Shown here: positions 36,548 to 45,126 of the stretch, in pieces
Numbering within the stretch: the stretch's first letter is position 1
Layout of the letters: each line of letters starts with the position of its first letter
Virus record (IMG/VR): IMGVR_UViG_3300045258_000056
Coordinates: 1 to 49,228 of that record
Reading direction: 5' to 3' (one strand)
Source of the DNA: a virus
Length of the DNA: 49,228 nt
Position numbers and translations under genes: made by a program
Notes under the pieces: model-generated
What the model saw: the letters and a program-made list of their open reading frames with translations, nothing else
Databases searched by the model: none
What the model was told of the DNA's origin: nothing

Positions 36548-39516
36548 TGTCTGCCGGTTCTATCATTGGTGGCATCATTGGTGCGGTCATTGGCTACTTT
36601 GCGGGCGGCAATGTCGCGGCGGGCTGGGCGATTGGCTCAGCAATTGGCGGCTATGTTGACCCCGATCAAATAAAAGGCCCCCGGCTTTCAGACGGTCAGG
36701 CGGTCACTTCACAGGAAGGCATCGCCATTCCCTTCGGGTTCGGTACCTTCCCGATTGGCGGTAATCTCGTTTTTGCCGGTGAACTGATCGAGCATGAGGA
36801 AAAGGAAAGTGGCAAGGGCGGCCCGGAAGTCATCAACTACGTCTATACCCGCAGCTATGCCGTAGGCATTTGCGAGGGGCCGATCACGGCGGTAGTCAAG
36901 GCTTGGCGTAACGGAAAACTGGTCTATGACACGACCCCCGGCAGCGCCATCCTCGGACAAAATTCCAAGTTCCTGATGGGGCATACGTTCTACTTGGGAA
37001 CTGAAACTCAGAACGTTGACCCAACCATTGAAGCAGCCGTTGGTGTCGGTAACTCTGGCCCCATGCGCGGCCTGTGCTACATGGTCGCGGAAGATGAAGA
37101 CCTGACCGAAATGGGCGGCGCGGTCGCTCAGTGGCGGTTCGTGGTTCAAATGTGCGGAACGGTCACTGATATTCCCTCCCCCGCTGAACCTACACTTCTC
37201 ATGGGTGCTACTGAGTATCGCGGGCCGCCTGCGGCCTTGGGCGCTCTCAGTGGAACTGCCCCTACGCTGGCCCGGACCCACCATTCGGCCTCCTCAGTGG
37301 ATGGTATCGTGCTTGCCTGTGAAACAGGCTCCAATGACCTAGAAATATACCGCTGGAACGGCACTGTCTATGTCCTGCAAACCATCATCGGCACTACACC
37401 AGGAACCAGCGCCAATGCTATCGGTGATGTATGCGTTTCCGATGATGGCCTGTGGGTTATTTGCGCGGCCTACGATGCACAAGCCATCTACTCCTACAAG
37501 TTTGATGGCGTGTCCACCTACACGAACTTCAACACGGAGCCATACCCGATCTATCCGGCTGGCATTTGTTTCTCTCCGAGCGAGTCTGAGATTGCGGTAG
37601 CGGGCTACGCTTTCGCAGGCTCCTACATCACGCGCTACACCTTCAACGCTACCACGGGCGCTTTGAGTTCAGCCATTAACTCGCCTAGCGTGGGCGGAGG
37701 CATTACCCATTCGTCTGTGGACTGGTACGGCTCTAAGATATTGGCCTCCGATGGGACAGCCTGCAAACTGTTTGATGATTCCAGCATGGCGCAGATTGCC
37801 GTGGCCTCTGTCAATCCAGCAGGCCGGGCTTTCTTTAGCCGGGACGGACAGTATGTGTACCATCACAACTATGTTCTTGATGGTGGAACGCTTGCAACGA
37901 TCAATAGCTACACCTCCGCAGGCACAGGTTATGCGGACACGACCATCACCAAGGACCGTGGCTATTTGCTGATCGCAAATGCTAACACGGCCTGCGACCT
38001 GTATTCTTTGAATGGCTCTTTCATGTCTGCCATCACCGCGCCTGCGGTTATCACGGGCGGATTTGGCGCATTGTTCACGGGGCTTGGCCCTCCTGCCTCT
38101 TGGTATCCGGTGCCGGATGCTGAGAATGTGTACGTGGACTTGGACGGCATTGTCCATGCCGAATATTCTGGCGGTTCAGAAGTAAGCTCTTGCGGCGCGT
38201 ACCTCGATGACATTGTCGCTAACCTATGTGACCGGGCGGGCATTGAGCCGACCGAGTACGATGTTACCGACCTGTCCACAATTTTCGTCAAAGGCTATGG
38301 CTGCGCGGTGGAGTCCAGCGCCCAAGGCTTTATTGAGCCGCTGACTCAGGCGTTTTTCTTTGATCGTGGCGAATGGGACAAAAAGATTCGGTTCATCCTT
38401 CGTGGAAAGGCTTCAATCGCTAGCCTTGACCCGGATGACCTTGTGGCAATGGATGGTCCCTCCATTGTGAAAACCCGTATTCAGGAAGTGGAGCTTCTGC
38501 GGAAAGTGAATGTCATGTCCGCAGACCCACTGGCGGAATTTAACCTTGCCAAGCAATCCGCCGAGCGTCGGATTGGTACGATCCAAGCCAAGGGCGAAAG
38601 TACGGTAGAAATACCGATGGTGCTGGACGCGGATGCGGCGGCTCAGCTTGCCGACAAACGTATGAAGGTGGCATGGGCTGAAACTGACAGGTTCAATTTC
38701 GCGTACACCCTTGCGCATTCAGACCTAACGGCCACCGACGTTATCACCCTGACTGACAAGGCGGGCATCCCGAATCGCACGCGCCTAAACTCAATGGCCC
38801 AAGAGTCCGGCATTATCACCATTGAGCAGGGCATGAAAGACCGAGCCTCCACCTATTCCAGCACGGCAATTGGCGTTCAGAACCCTAACATTCCTGGCAA
38901 CCAATCGGACTTGATTGGCCCCACCTTGTTTAGCGCGATGGCCCTTCCCCCGCTTCGCAGCGAGGACAATACTCCGGGCCTGTATGTGGGGCTATGCGGC
39001 ATTCTGGACGGCTGGGCGGGCGCTACGCTGCTTATGTCGGTGGATGGCGGCGTGAGTTACACGGCGGTCTTGAGCGTGACCATTCCGACCATCATGGGGA
39101 ACCTGACCGCAGGGGAGGATAGCAATGGCGAGCCGATACAAGTGCGCGTGTATGGCGGCATACTCTCCAGCGCGACCCCGGCACAAGTGGCGGTCGGGCA
39201 GAATTGGTCAGCCATTGAAACCAATGACGTTGCTGAGATTATCTCCTACGAAACTGCGACCCAAACCGGAACTAAGACCTATGATCTAACCGACATTGCA
39301 CGGGCGGTAGATGAAACGGATTATGCCCAGCACTTTGAAGGCGATGAGTTTATGGACTTGAGCACGGCCTACTATCTGCCGATTCCGCAATCTCTGGCCG
39401 GAACCACGCTGTACTTTAAGGCGGTCGGGTTTGGCGTGTCGGCGGATTCGGTGGACGTGATTGCCATTCCCTGGCTAGGCGTAGAGTACGTTGAAGATGG
39501 CGGGGAGATTCCATGA
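36547..39516 (+). CDS. Large tail hub/host-specificity protein with beta-propeller insertion
   Basis: 989 residues from ATG 36547. Begins with a Gly-rich membrane-like motif (IIGGIIGAVIGYFAGGNVAA) common to phage tail-tip proteins of the GTA gp15/lambda J group, then GFGTFPIGGNLVF and YTRSYAVGICEGPITAVVKA. Residues about 225-520 are different: repeated blades with NAIGDVCVSDDGLWVICAAY, GICFSPSESEIAVAGYAF and GRAFFSRDGQYVYHH look like a YVTN/WD-type beta-propeller. The hub fold then resumes (CGAYLDDIVANLCDRAG). The propeller is probably a surface-exposed receptor-binding insert. Confidence 0.82.
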   Translation: MSAGSIIGGIIGAVIGYFAGGNVAAGWAIGSAIGGYVDPDQIKGPRLSDGQAVTSQEGIAIPFGFGTFPIGGNLVFAGELIEHEEKESGKGGPEVINYVYTRSYAVGICEGPITAVVKAWRNGKLVYDTTPGSAILGQNSKFLMGHTFYLGTETQNVDPTIEAAVGVGNSGPMRGLCYMVAEDEDLTEMGGAVAQWRFVVQMCGTVTDIPSPAEPTLLMGATEYRGPPAALGALSGTAPTLARTHHSASSVDGIVLACETGSNDLEIYRWNGTVYVLQTIIGTTPGTSANAIGDVCVSDDGLWVICAAYDAQAIYSYKFDGVSTYTNFNTEPYPIYPAGICFSPSESEIAVAGYAFAGSYITRYTFNATTGALSSAINSPSVGGGITHSSVDWYGSKILASDGTACKLFDDSSMAQIAVASVNPAGRAFFSRDGQYVYHHNYVLDGGTLATINSYTSAGTGYADTTITKDRGYLLIANANTACDLYSLNGSFMSAITAPAVITGGFGALFTGLGPPASWYPVPDAENVYVDLDGIVHAEYSGGSEVSSCGAYLDDIVANLCDRAGIEPTEYDVTDLSTIFVKGYGCAVESSAQGFIEPLTQAFFFDRGEWDKKIRFILRGKASIASLDPDDLVAMDGPSIVKTRIQEVELLRKVNVMSADPLAEFNLAKQSAERRIGTIQAKGESTVEIPMVLDADAAAQLADKRMKVAWAETDRFNFAYTLAHSDLTATDVITLTDKAGIPNRTRLNSMAQESGIITIEQGMKDRASTYSSTAIGVQNPNIPGNQSDLIGPTLFSAMALPPLRSEDNTPGLYVGLCGILDGWAGATLLMSVDGGVSYTAVLSVTIPTIMGNLTAGEDSNGEPIQVRVYGGILSSATPAQVAVGQNWSAIETNDVAEIISYETATQTGTKTYDLTDIARAVDETDYAQHFEGDEFMDLSTAYYLPIPQSLAGTTLYFKAVGFGVSADSVDVIAIPWLGVEYVEDGGEIP

Positions 39517-41216
39517 CCACAACCGTCATTATCCCGAAGCGCCGCCAAGAGCGCAGGGGTACGGCTGCGGCTGCGGCCCTGCTCAATGAGATTCTTCTCG
39601 CTGGCGAATGGTTCATTGAAACCGACACCCTGAAATTCAAAATCGGGGATGGGGTCACGGCTTACAATAGCTTGCTCTATGTGGGCGAGCTGGCGAACCT
39701 TGGCGACCCCGCAGCAGACCGGCTTGTCTATTGGGACAACACGATAAACCAGTATTCCTTCCTGAAACTTGGAACAGGCCTAGCGATTGGCAGCGGCGGC
39801 GATTTGGATGTGACGGTCACTGGCGGTAGCCAAGCATCCATCCAATTCAAAGACGAAGGGACCAACCTAGGCACATCCGGCACGGTTGATACCGTAGATT
39901 TTACCGGCTCTGTGACAGCCTCTCGTGCGGGCAATGTGGTGACTGTCAATGTCACTGGCGGAAGTGCTTCGGATGCCGTGGACACGCTGTCCAATCTGAC
40001 AATTGCTACCAGCCGCAGCGCAGGCGCGGAAACCATCGCGCTCAAAACCAAGGCAGGCACCGACCCGGCGAGTGGTGATGCCATTACCCTATGCTTCCGC
40101 GATGCCGCTTCCACCACAGGCGGCTACACGGCCCGCACGATCACGGCGGCCACTTCGCTAGTTATCAATTCCGGCGCGACCCTGGGCGCTGACAAGTCCG
40201 CTACATCAACGGTCACTATTGCCACGCCTGCGGTTGCTAGGCAGGGAAGTTCTGGCCCGGACTATCACCGCCAGCGCCCCGGAGATTCTTTCGTGTGGTC
40301 AACCACGGGCGCTTTGCCGACTGGCATCACCGCTGGTACGACCTATTACATTATCGAGGCCGGTTTCAGCCAACTCACCTTCCAATTCTCGGCAACGCTC
40401 GGCGGGGCAGCGGTCAATACGTCTGGCACTCAGTCGGGCGTTCACACGATCACATGGCTTCCCAAGCCCTTCCGGGTTTGGATTGTGGCAGGAGATGATG
40501 CGGGCACCATCCGGCTCGGCGTGATTAAGTGCTCGCTGCCCAACTTCAACGTGTTTTCCCTGCGCGACGATCAGATTGTCAGCTCGACGGCGATTGGCAC
40601 AGGCTCAGACAGCGCGGGGGTGTTCTACTCCGGCAGTGCGTGGACTTCCAAGGCCATCCGGATACTCGGCTATCTTGAGTACACCCTGACCGTTGCGGGC
40701 ACCTGGGATGCTGCGCCGACCTTCGTGCAAGTGTTCGGCAAAGGCATGTGTATGCCCGGCCAGATTGTGCAAGACCGCTATACCGACCTTCCGCTGATAA
40801 GCCAAGGCACAACACTTATCCCGTTCGACAATACAGTTCCTCAGTCCAACGAAGGAGACGAATATTTCAGCCTAGCCTTTTCGTCGCGTTCTCTGTGCAA
40901 CGTGCTGGATTTCAGTGGGGAGTTCACTTTTGAAGTCAACACGATTGGCAATAACTGCGCTGTGATTTTGATTAAAGACACAGAACCTTCAGCGGTTGCT
41001 ATCTCTATTGGCTCCCATGCCGCAACTGCAAGCCGTGCGAGACCGTTCTATCTTCGACACCGGCAATATGTACCCTCAGTGTCTAGCATTACTTGGCACG
41101 TCCGCGCGGGCTGTAACAACGCCAGCACGCTTTACCTAAACTCTACAAACGCAGGCGGAGCAAATTACGGCTGGGCCACCATCAGCGCCCTACGGGCCGT
41201 GGAGATAATGGCCTAG
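39513..41216 (+). CDS. Tail fibre protein
   Basis: 567 residues from ATG 39513 (ATGA). The N-terminus has RGTAAAAALLNEILLAGEWF then FKIGDGVTAYNSLLYVG, the 'tropism' module found at the start of many phage fibres. The rest is beta-rich and low in charge (GSVTASRAGNVVTVNVTGGS), ending with a compact domain. Probably the main host-binding fibre. Last plus-strand gene, 35 nt before the convergent leftward operon; a weak 5-bp hairpin, CCCTG/CAGGG (41217-41235), lies in between. Confidence 0.82.
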   Translation: MTTTVIIPKRRQERRGTAAAAALLNEILLAGEWFIETDTLKFKIGDGVTAYNSLLYVGELANLGDPAADRLVYWDNTINQYSFLKLGTGLAIGSGGDLDVTVTGGSQASIQFKDEGTNLGTSGTVDTVDFTGSVTASRAGNVVTVNVTGGSASDAVDTLSNLTIATSRSAGAETIALKTKAGTDPASGDAITLCFRDAASTTGGYTARTITAATSLVINSGATLGADKSATSTVTIATPAVARQGSSGPDYHRQRPGDSFVWSTTGALPTGITAGTTYYIIEAGFSQLTFQFSATLGGAAVNTSGTQSGVHTITWLPKPFRVWIVAGDDAGTIRLGVIKCSLPNFNVFSLRDDQIVSSTAIGTGSDSAGVFYSGSAWTSKAIRILGYLEYTLTVAGTWDAAPTFVQVFGKGMCMPGQIVQDRYTDLPLISQGTTLIPFDNTVPQSNEGDEYFSLAFSSRSLCNVLDFSGEFTFEVNTIGNNCAVILIKDTEPSAVAISIGSHAATASRARPFYLRHRQYVPSVSSITWHVRAGCNNASTLYLNSTNAGGANYGWATISALRAVEIMA

Positions 41217-41250
41217 CCCTGCACGTCCGCCAGGGTGGGCTGGGTTGGGG

Positions 41251-41454
41251 TCATGGGTCATACCTCCCGAGAATCCCCCAGTCATTGACGCGCTTAGTGA
41301 ACGAGTGCCCCGACCCTGCGAGCAGGACAAAGCACACAACCGTCCACCAGTAATAGCCCGGGGTTATCCATACAGGCACGATCATTGCTAGCAGTAGCAG
41401 CGCCAAGGTCTCAATCAAAGTGCAGACCAAGTAGACGACTCGAACCGCGTTCAT
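41251..41454 (-). CDS. Two-segment membrane protein
   Basis: 67 residues from ATG 41454. Two hydrophobic segments: VYLVCTLIETLALLLLAMIV and WWTVVCFVLLAGSG. Last gene of the leftward operon, overlapping the gene before it (ATGA). Function unknown; a role in the cell envelope is possible. Confidence 0.6.
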   Translation of the reverse strand: MNAVRVVYLVCTLIETLALLLLAMIVPVWITPGYYWWTVVCFVLLAGSGHSFTKRVNDWGILGRYDP

Positions 41455-42161
41455 TTATCTCCCCCGCGCCGCTCGGGGAGGGCATCAATCATTTGGCGCA
41501 GGCCGGAGTTAGGGCCGCACACGTTGCGCTTCCCATCCGTCATGTGAATCTCGACGTACTTAGATTCCAGCCAATCCATGCGCTGCTCATCGTCGGCGTT
41601 CTTCGCGTCCCGGTGGTAGTCGGACTTCCCGTGCGCGTACCCGAGCCGGTACTGCGCGTCCTCAGCATCCCCCGCTGGCGCGGCGTGGGTGTAGAGGGGG
41701 CCGTTGCGCGTGGCTTGAGTTTCGGCCCATTCGCGCAGCATCCGAATGGAGGCCGCGTGCCAGTTAAACGTGGAGCATCCGCGAGCAGGGTGTTCCGCGC
41801 CCTTCGGAATGGCGCTAATCCAGCTTTCGTAGGTTTCCAGAAGCAACATGACTTCTCGCATGTCCACCGCCCCCGCCTCAGCGGACGGAGGGGTGGGAGC
41901 GTTCAGCGTTGCGCCATCGCGCCAAGTTTCCAGCGTGTTCCGAGCCACGGCCCAGCCGTGCGTGTCGCCATGCTCAATCGCCAGCGCAATGATTTTGCGC
42001 ATGAAAGCCGCATCCACCGGCGGCCCTTCGCCACCCTCCTGCTTGGCTTCCTGCGCTTCCAGCAGGGCGGCTTGGTGGAGGATGCCGGGTGCTGGCTTTC
42101 CGTTCGCTGCGACTAGATCGCGCAGCATTGCGGCTATCTGCTTGTAATTAGGCCGTTCCAT
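41451..42161 (-). CDS. Hypothetical protein, mosaic of phage accessory domains
   Basis: 236 residues from ATG 42161. Early part AAMLRDLVAANGKPAPGILH, then AAFMRKIIALAIEHGDTHGW and MLLLETYESWISAIPKGAEH; the end DEQRMDWLESKYVEIHMTDG is like small phage EAA/DUF-type proteins. I cannot assign a function. Confidence 0.6.
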   Translation of the reverse strand: MERPNYKQIAAMLRDLVAANGKPAPGILHQAALLEAQEAKQEGGEGPPVDAAFMRKIIALAIEHGDTHGWAVARNTLETWRDGATLNAPTPPSAEAGAVDMREVMLLLETYESWISAIPKGAEHPARGCSTFNWHAASIRMLREWAETQATRNGPLYTHAAPAGDAEDAQYRLGYAHGKSDYHRDAKNADDEQRMDWLESKYVEIHMTDGKRNVCGPNSGLRQMIDALPERRGGDK

Positions 42162-42348
42162 TGGAAGCCCCCTTCTGACCAGCTAGTTCTTTTAGGTCGC
42201 CCATTACTTCTGGATTCTTGGCTATGCATATTGCTGCGCTTCGGTAGCGCGTCCAGCGCATCGGGGCATCGTCGTCAATGATCTGGCAAAGTGCCCATGC
42301 GATGCGATCAGTAACCGATGCGGTCTCTTTGTTGTAGGGCTGATACAT
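42148..42348 (-). CDS. Hypothetical protein
   Basis: 66 residues from ATG 42348. DRIAWALCQIIDDDAPMRWT then YRSAAICIAKNPEVMGDLKE. Overlaps the downstream gene by 14 nt. No family recognised. Confidence 0.6.
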   Translation of the reverse strand: MYQPYNKETASVTDRIAWALCQIIDDDAPMRWTRYRSAAICIAKNPEVMGDLKELAGQKGASNGTA

Positions 42349-42350
42349 GG

Positions 42351-42911
42351 TTACTTCGCCTCCGTGGTGGGTGTGCGGGGTTTGCTTCGTGGCGGTTGCT
42401 TGTAATATTCGGGGCGCGGAGCGCTCTCTAGATTTTGAAACTCGCCGTGAAGCCTCGCGCTTTCAGCAGCATAGGCAGCGGCAGCGGCCTCTGGCGTGTC
42501 GAATGTTCCAAGATGCAGGGACTTGCCCGCAACGCCAATCCGCGCGCAGTACCGGCCCTTGGGCGTCTTTCCCACTCCTTTAAACCCGGTAGTATTGTTC
42601 TTTGCCATTGGCCGGTTGCGCATGTTCTCCGCGCATGTCGCAAGCCGGAGATTTGAAAAGCGGTTGTCGCCACGAATGCCATTGATGTGGTCAATCTGAC
42701 ATTGCGGCCACTCCCCGGTGACTAGCGCCCATGCGACCCGATGCGCGAGATAGCGGCGCTTGTGCATGGCGATGTACCGATAACCGTCCTTTTTGATGGA
42801 GCCTCCCCGTTTTTCGCAGCGGCGGAATCCACGAAACCACTGGAACTCGCCAGTGTCCGGATCGTAGGTCACCATCGTCCGCACTTCCGCAACCGATATT
42901 CCAGGCTTCAC
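42351..42911 (-). CDS. HNH endonuclease with AP2 DNA-binding domain
   Basis: 186 residues from ATG 42911. N-terminal FRGFRRCEKRGGSIKKDGYR then YLAHRVAWALVTGEWPQCQI plus DHINGIRGDNRFSNLRLAT form the HNH site (His-Asn-Asn). The C-terminal AP2-like domain reads NTTGFKGVGKTPKGRYCARI, HLGTFDTPEAAAAAYAAES. This HNH-AP2 arrangement is the classic free-standing phage homing endonuclease. Confidence 0.88.
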   Translation of the reverse strand: MKPGISVAEVRTMVTYDPDTGEFQWFRGFRRCEKRGGSIKKDGYRYIAMHKRRYLAHRVAWALVTGEWPQCQIDHINGIRGDNRFSNLRLATCAENMRNRPMAKNNTTGFKGVGKTPKGRYCARIGVAGKSLHLGTFDTPEAAAAAYAAESARLHGEFQNLESAPRPEYYKQPPRSKPRTPTTEAK

Positions 42912-43615
42912 GGGCCTGCCTCCCCCGTCAGCCCCGCTGCAACGGGTGGCGAAGCCAAGGCAGTTGCCATGTCGTCTAGCAGCATCAGCAGTAATGGGCC
43001 ATCAGCAGGCACGTCAGCGTTGGCAATGCCAGCCTTGGTGGCAGCATCGCGAATAGCTTGGCCGTAAATGCGGGCTTGCTGCTCCCAAGATGGCCCACTC
43101 TCCGCAACGGGTGCGGCAGGGATTAGGGCGGCGGTGAGAGGTCGGCTGTCGGGAGCGCCAAACTTCACGCGCAAATACTGCATTGCGTGGTAAACGTCCC
43201 CTTCGTGCTTACCCAAATGCCGCGCCTGAATCTTGCTAGCCTCGTCGGACATTGCTAGCCATCCGGCCATCCCCTCATCCACCACGCCCACGGGCGCTGG
43301 GCGGGAGGCGGGGGCAAGCTCCGAGCACACGGCGATCATCAGGCGACCGTTCGGGCTATCGGGGTCAAAGATGCGAGTTTCCAGGCGAGTTTCGTAGCCA
43401 AACTGCTGGGCCAGCCGTTCATAGGCTTCGTGAAACTTCCGAGCTAGCAACTCCCCGCCCGCTACTTCGGCGGGTGGCGGTGGGGCGGCTGCGATGAAGG
43501 CTCGGTAAATGTCTGGCCAGTTATAGAAGTCCCGAGCCGTGCGCTCTTTCACGGATTCTATCATCGCCTCAGTCGGCTCAGCCGGGACTAGCACTAGCTT
43601 GTGGTCAGGGGTCAT
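42908..43615 (-). CDS. Hypothetical early protein (EAA-like)
   Basis: 235 residues from ATG 43615. Starts TPDHKLVLVPAEPTEAMIES then YRAFIAAAPPPPAEVAGGEL, the common opening of Eaa-like phage accessory proteins. The rest is Ala-rich and helical. Function unknown. Confidence 0.6.
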   Translation of the reverse strand: MTPDHKLVLVPAEPTEAMIESVKERTARDFYNWPDIYRAFIAAAPPPPAEVAGGELLARKFHEAYERLAQQFGYETRLETRIFDPDSPNGRLMIAVCSELAPASRPAPVGVVDEGMAGWLAMSDEASKIQARHLGKHEGDVYHAMQYLRVKFGAPDSRPLTAALIPAAPVAESGPSWEQQARIYGQAIRDAATKAGIANADVPADGPLLLMLLDDMATALASPPVAAGLTGEAGP

Positions 43616-43857
43616 GGGGTGGCCTGCTTTTCGTTGAAGTCGGTGATTTCCAGACTATCAATTTCTCCGTTGCGAAAGTCCACGCCTAGTAGCAGCATCA
43701 GTTCGTCCGCGATGCGCTCAACCTCATAGCCTCGCGGATTCGCATCCAGCCGAGCACAGAAGTCAGAGTACTGCTTGCGCGTCATGCTGGCCGACCCGCC
43801 CAAAGACCAGCGGCCCTCAATCGTGTACTGGACGGTCACTTGCTTACTCATGCTCAC
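43612..43857 (-). CDS. Hypothetical protein
   Basis: 81 residues from GTG 43857, which overlaps the stop of the gene upstream (GTGA); ATG 43851 is the alternative. TVQYTIEGRWSLGGSASMTR then YEVERIADELMLLLGVDFRN. No family recognised. Confidence 0.6.
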   Translation of the reverse strand: MSMSKQVTVQYTIEGRWSLGGSASMTRKQYSDFCARLDANPRGYEVERIADELMLLLGVDFRNGEIDSLEITDFNEKQATP

Positions 43858-44006
43858 TTCATTTCTCCCTCTCGGCGGAATTGTTCAGCGGCTAGCAGGA
43901 TGGCGCGGACGTATGGCTCGGGATTCTTCGTGAAGCTCGGCTCTCGCGGGTCATTCTTGACCTTGTTCGCGGCGGCGACGCAGGCTTTTACCTCGGCTTC
44001 GGTCAT
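43854..44006 (-). CDS. Small hypothetical protein
   Basis: 50 residues from ATG 44006: MTEAEVKACVAAANKVKNDP, with a helical C-terminus AILLAAEQFRREGEMK. Both ends overlap neighbouring genes by 4 nt, which supports coding although it is short. Confidence 0.55.
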   Translation of the reverse strand: MTEAEVKACVAAANKVKNDPREPSFTKNPEPYVRAILLAAEQFRREGEMK

Positions 44007-44287
44007 ACCAATTTCCAGACCGATTCCGGCACCGAGTAGCGGCCAATGACCTGAATGTCAGTCTTGCTCAGCTTCCCTAAATCTGTCAAATCTGAAATGC
44101 AGCGACGGATGGAAGTCAGCGGGGTTCGCGTGAACCCCATATCCGAGTGCAACTTGTGCGCCAGGGACGGACTGAGCGCCCCGTAGCGCCTGAATAGCGC
44201 GTGTACCCTATCTTCCTGTCTCGCGGCGCTTTCGATGGCTTGGCGAAGCTGGGAGTCGGTTAGGCGGGTGGTTTGGTGGAAGGCCAT
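44003..44287 (-). CDS. HTH DNA-binding protein
   Basis: 94 residues from ATG 44287 (GTG 44290 also possible). Helical; RVHALFRRYGALSPSLAHKL followed by MGFTRTPLTSIRRCISDLTD is a winged-helix pattern, and a short beta wing (QVIGRYSVPES) follows. It may regulate early genes or help replication. Confidence 0.6.
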   Translation of the reverse strand: MAFHQTTRLTDSQLRQAIESAARQEDRVHALFRRYGALSPSLAHKLHSDMGFTRTPLTSIRRCISDLTDLGKLSKTDIQVIGRYSVPESVWKLV

Positions 44288-44517
44288 CACAGCCCCCGGC
44301 GAACGCGGTCAGCAGCCTTGTGGTCGGCCCATGCAGCGCCACCGAGTCGGCGGGCACATTCGCGGCGCGATGAGTGGGGCATGTAGTTGCGGGGAATGGC
44401 GCGATCACGAATGGGGCGCGAATAGCGCGACCGTCCAGCACTTGCCATCGCTCCTTCGCCAAGACCCAAGGCGGCGATAAGCGCAATCACGGAAAGCGGG
44501 TTTCGATAAGACCTCAT
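44287..44517 (-). CDS. Small basic protein with hydrophobic N-terminus
   Basis: 76 residues from ATG 44517, with AGGAG at proper spacing upstream. The N-terminus RNPLSVIALIAALGLGEGAM could be a signal or membrane segment; the rest is strongly basic (RSRYSRPIRDRAIPRN). The 96-bp gap upstream (44518-44613) has no gene and only GC-rich sequence. Confidence 0.5.
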   Translation of the reverse strand: MRSYRNPLSVIALIAALGLGEGAMASAGRSRYSRPIRDRAIPRNYMPHSSRRECARRLGGAAWADHKAADRVRRGL

Positions 44518-44613
44518 GTGATTCTCCTAGAAAGTGGAACCGCTTACGGCGGTCAGTCGGCTCAGCGCCCGGGGGATTCGGGCCTTCGCATCGCGCCGGG
44601 GAGTGCGCGAGTG

Positions 44614-45126
44614 TTAGATGACATGCTTCCAAGTTATGCCTAGCCGCACTTTCTGAATATTCCCGAGTGCGATGCCATATATTTTTGCTAATTGTCGGGC
44701 CGAGTCCGTTGACGCCCGAATGGCCCTAACCTTGTCCGGATCGAGCTTTGCGCTGTGGTGTGTGACGCCTTGGCTCTTAAAATGGGAGGGGCGCTGCCCC
44801 CGTAGGCGGTTCTTGATTCGTCCGCGCGCCTTAGCGTCACGAGCGTTGTCTAGCAGCGAACCTTCGTACAAATGGTTCGGATTGACGCACGATGGGGTAT
44901 CGCACTTGTGGCAGGCCAGCATCCCTTCGGCTATGGGACGCCGCAGTTTTTGTTCAAGCGCATATCTGTGCGCTAAGCGGTGGCCTCCAGGGCGCTCTTG
45001 GAAATTTCCATAGCCCTTGATCGTTGAGCCAATCCATAGCCAGCAGCCTGCTTCCGGCACAGTGACATGCTGAGCATCGAATCTCTCCGCTGCCGACATA
45101 TAACGATGTGCGCTGGCGCGACTCAT
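44614..45126 (-). CDS. HNH endonuclease (HNH_3 type)
   Basis: 170 residues from ATG 45126. AGCWLWIGSTIKGYGNFQ, then HRLAHRYALEQKL, then MLACHKCDTPSCVNPNHLYE (Cys and HNH residues), followed by a C-terminal AKLDPDKVRAIRASTDSARQ HTH-like part that probably recognises DNA. Typical phage homing nuclease; it sits between the exonuclease gene and small genes. Overlaps the exonuclease stop by 4 nt. Confidence 0.85.
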   Translation of the reverse strand: MSRASAHRYMSAAERFDAQHVTVPEAGCWLWIGSTIKGYGNFQERPGGHRLAHRYALEQKLRRPIAEGMLACHKCDTPSCVNPNHLYEGSLLDNARDAKARGRIKNRLRGQRPSHFKSQGVTHHSAKLDPDKVRAIRASTDSARQLAKIYGIALGNIQKVRLGITWKHVI

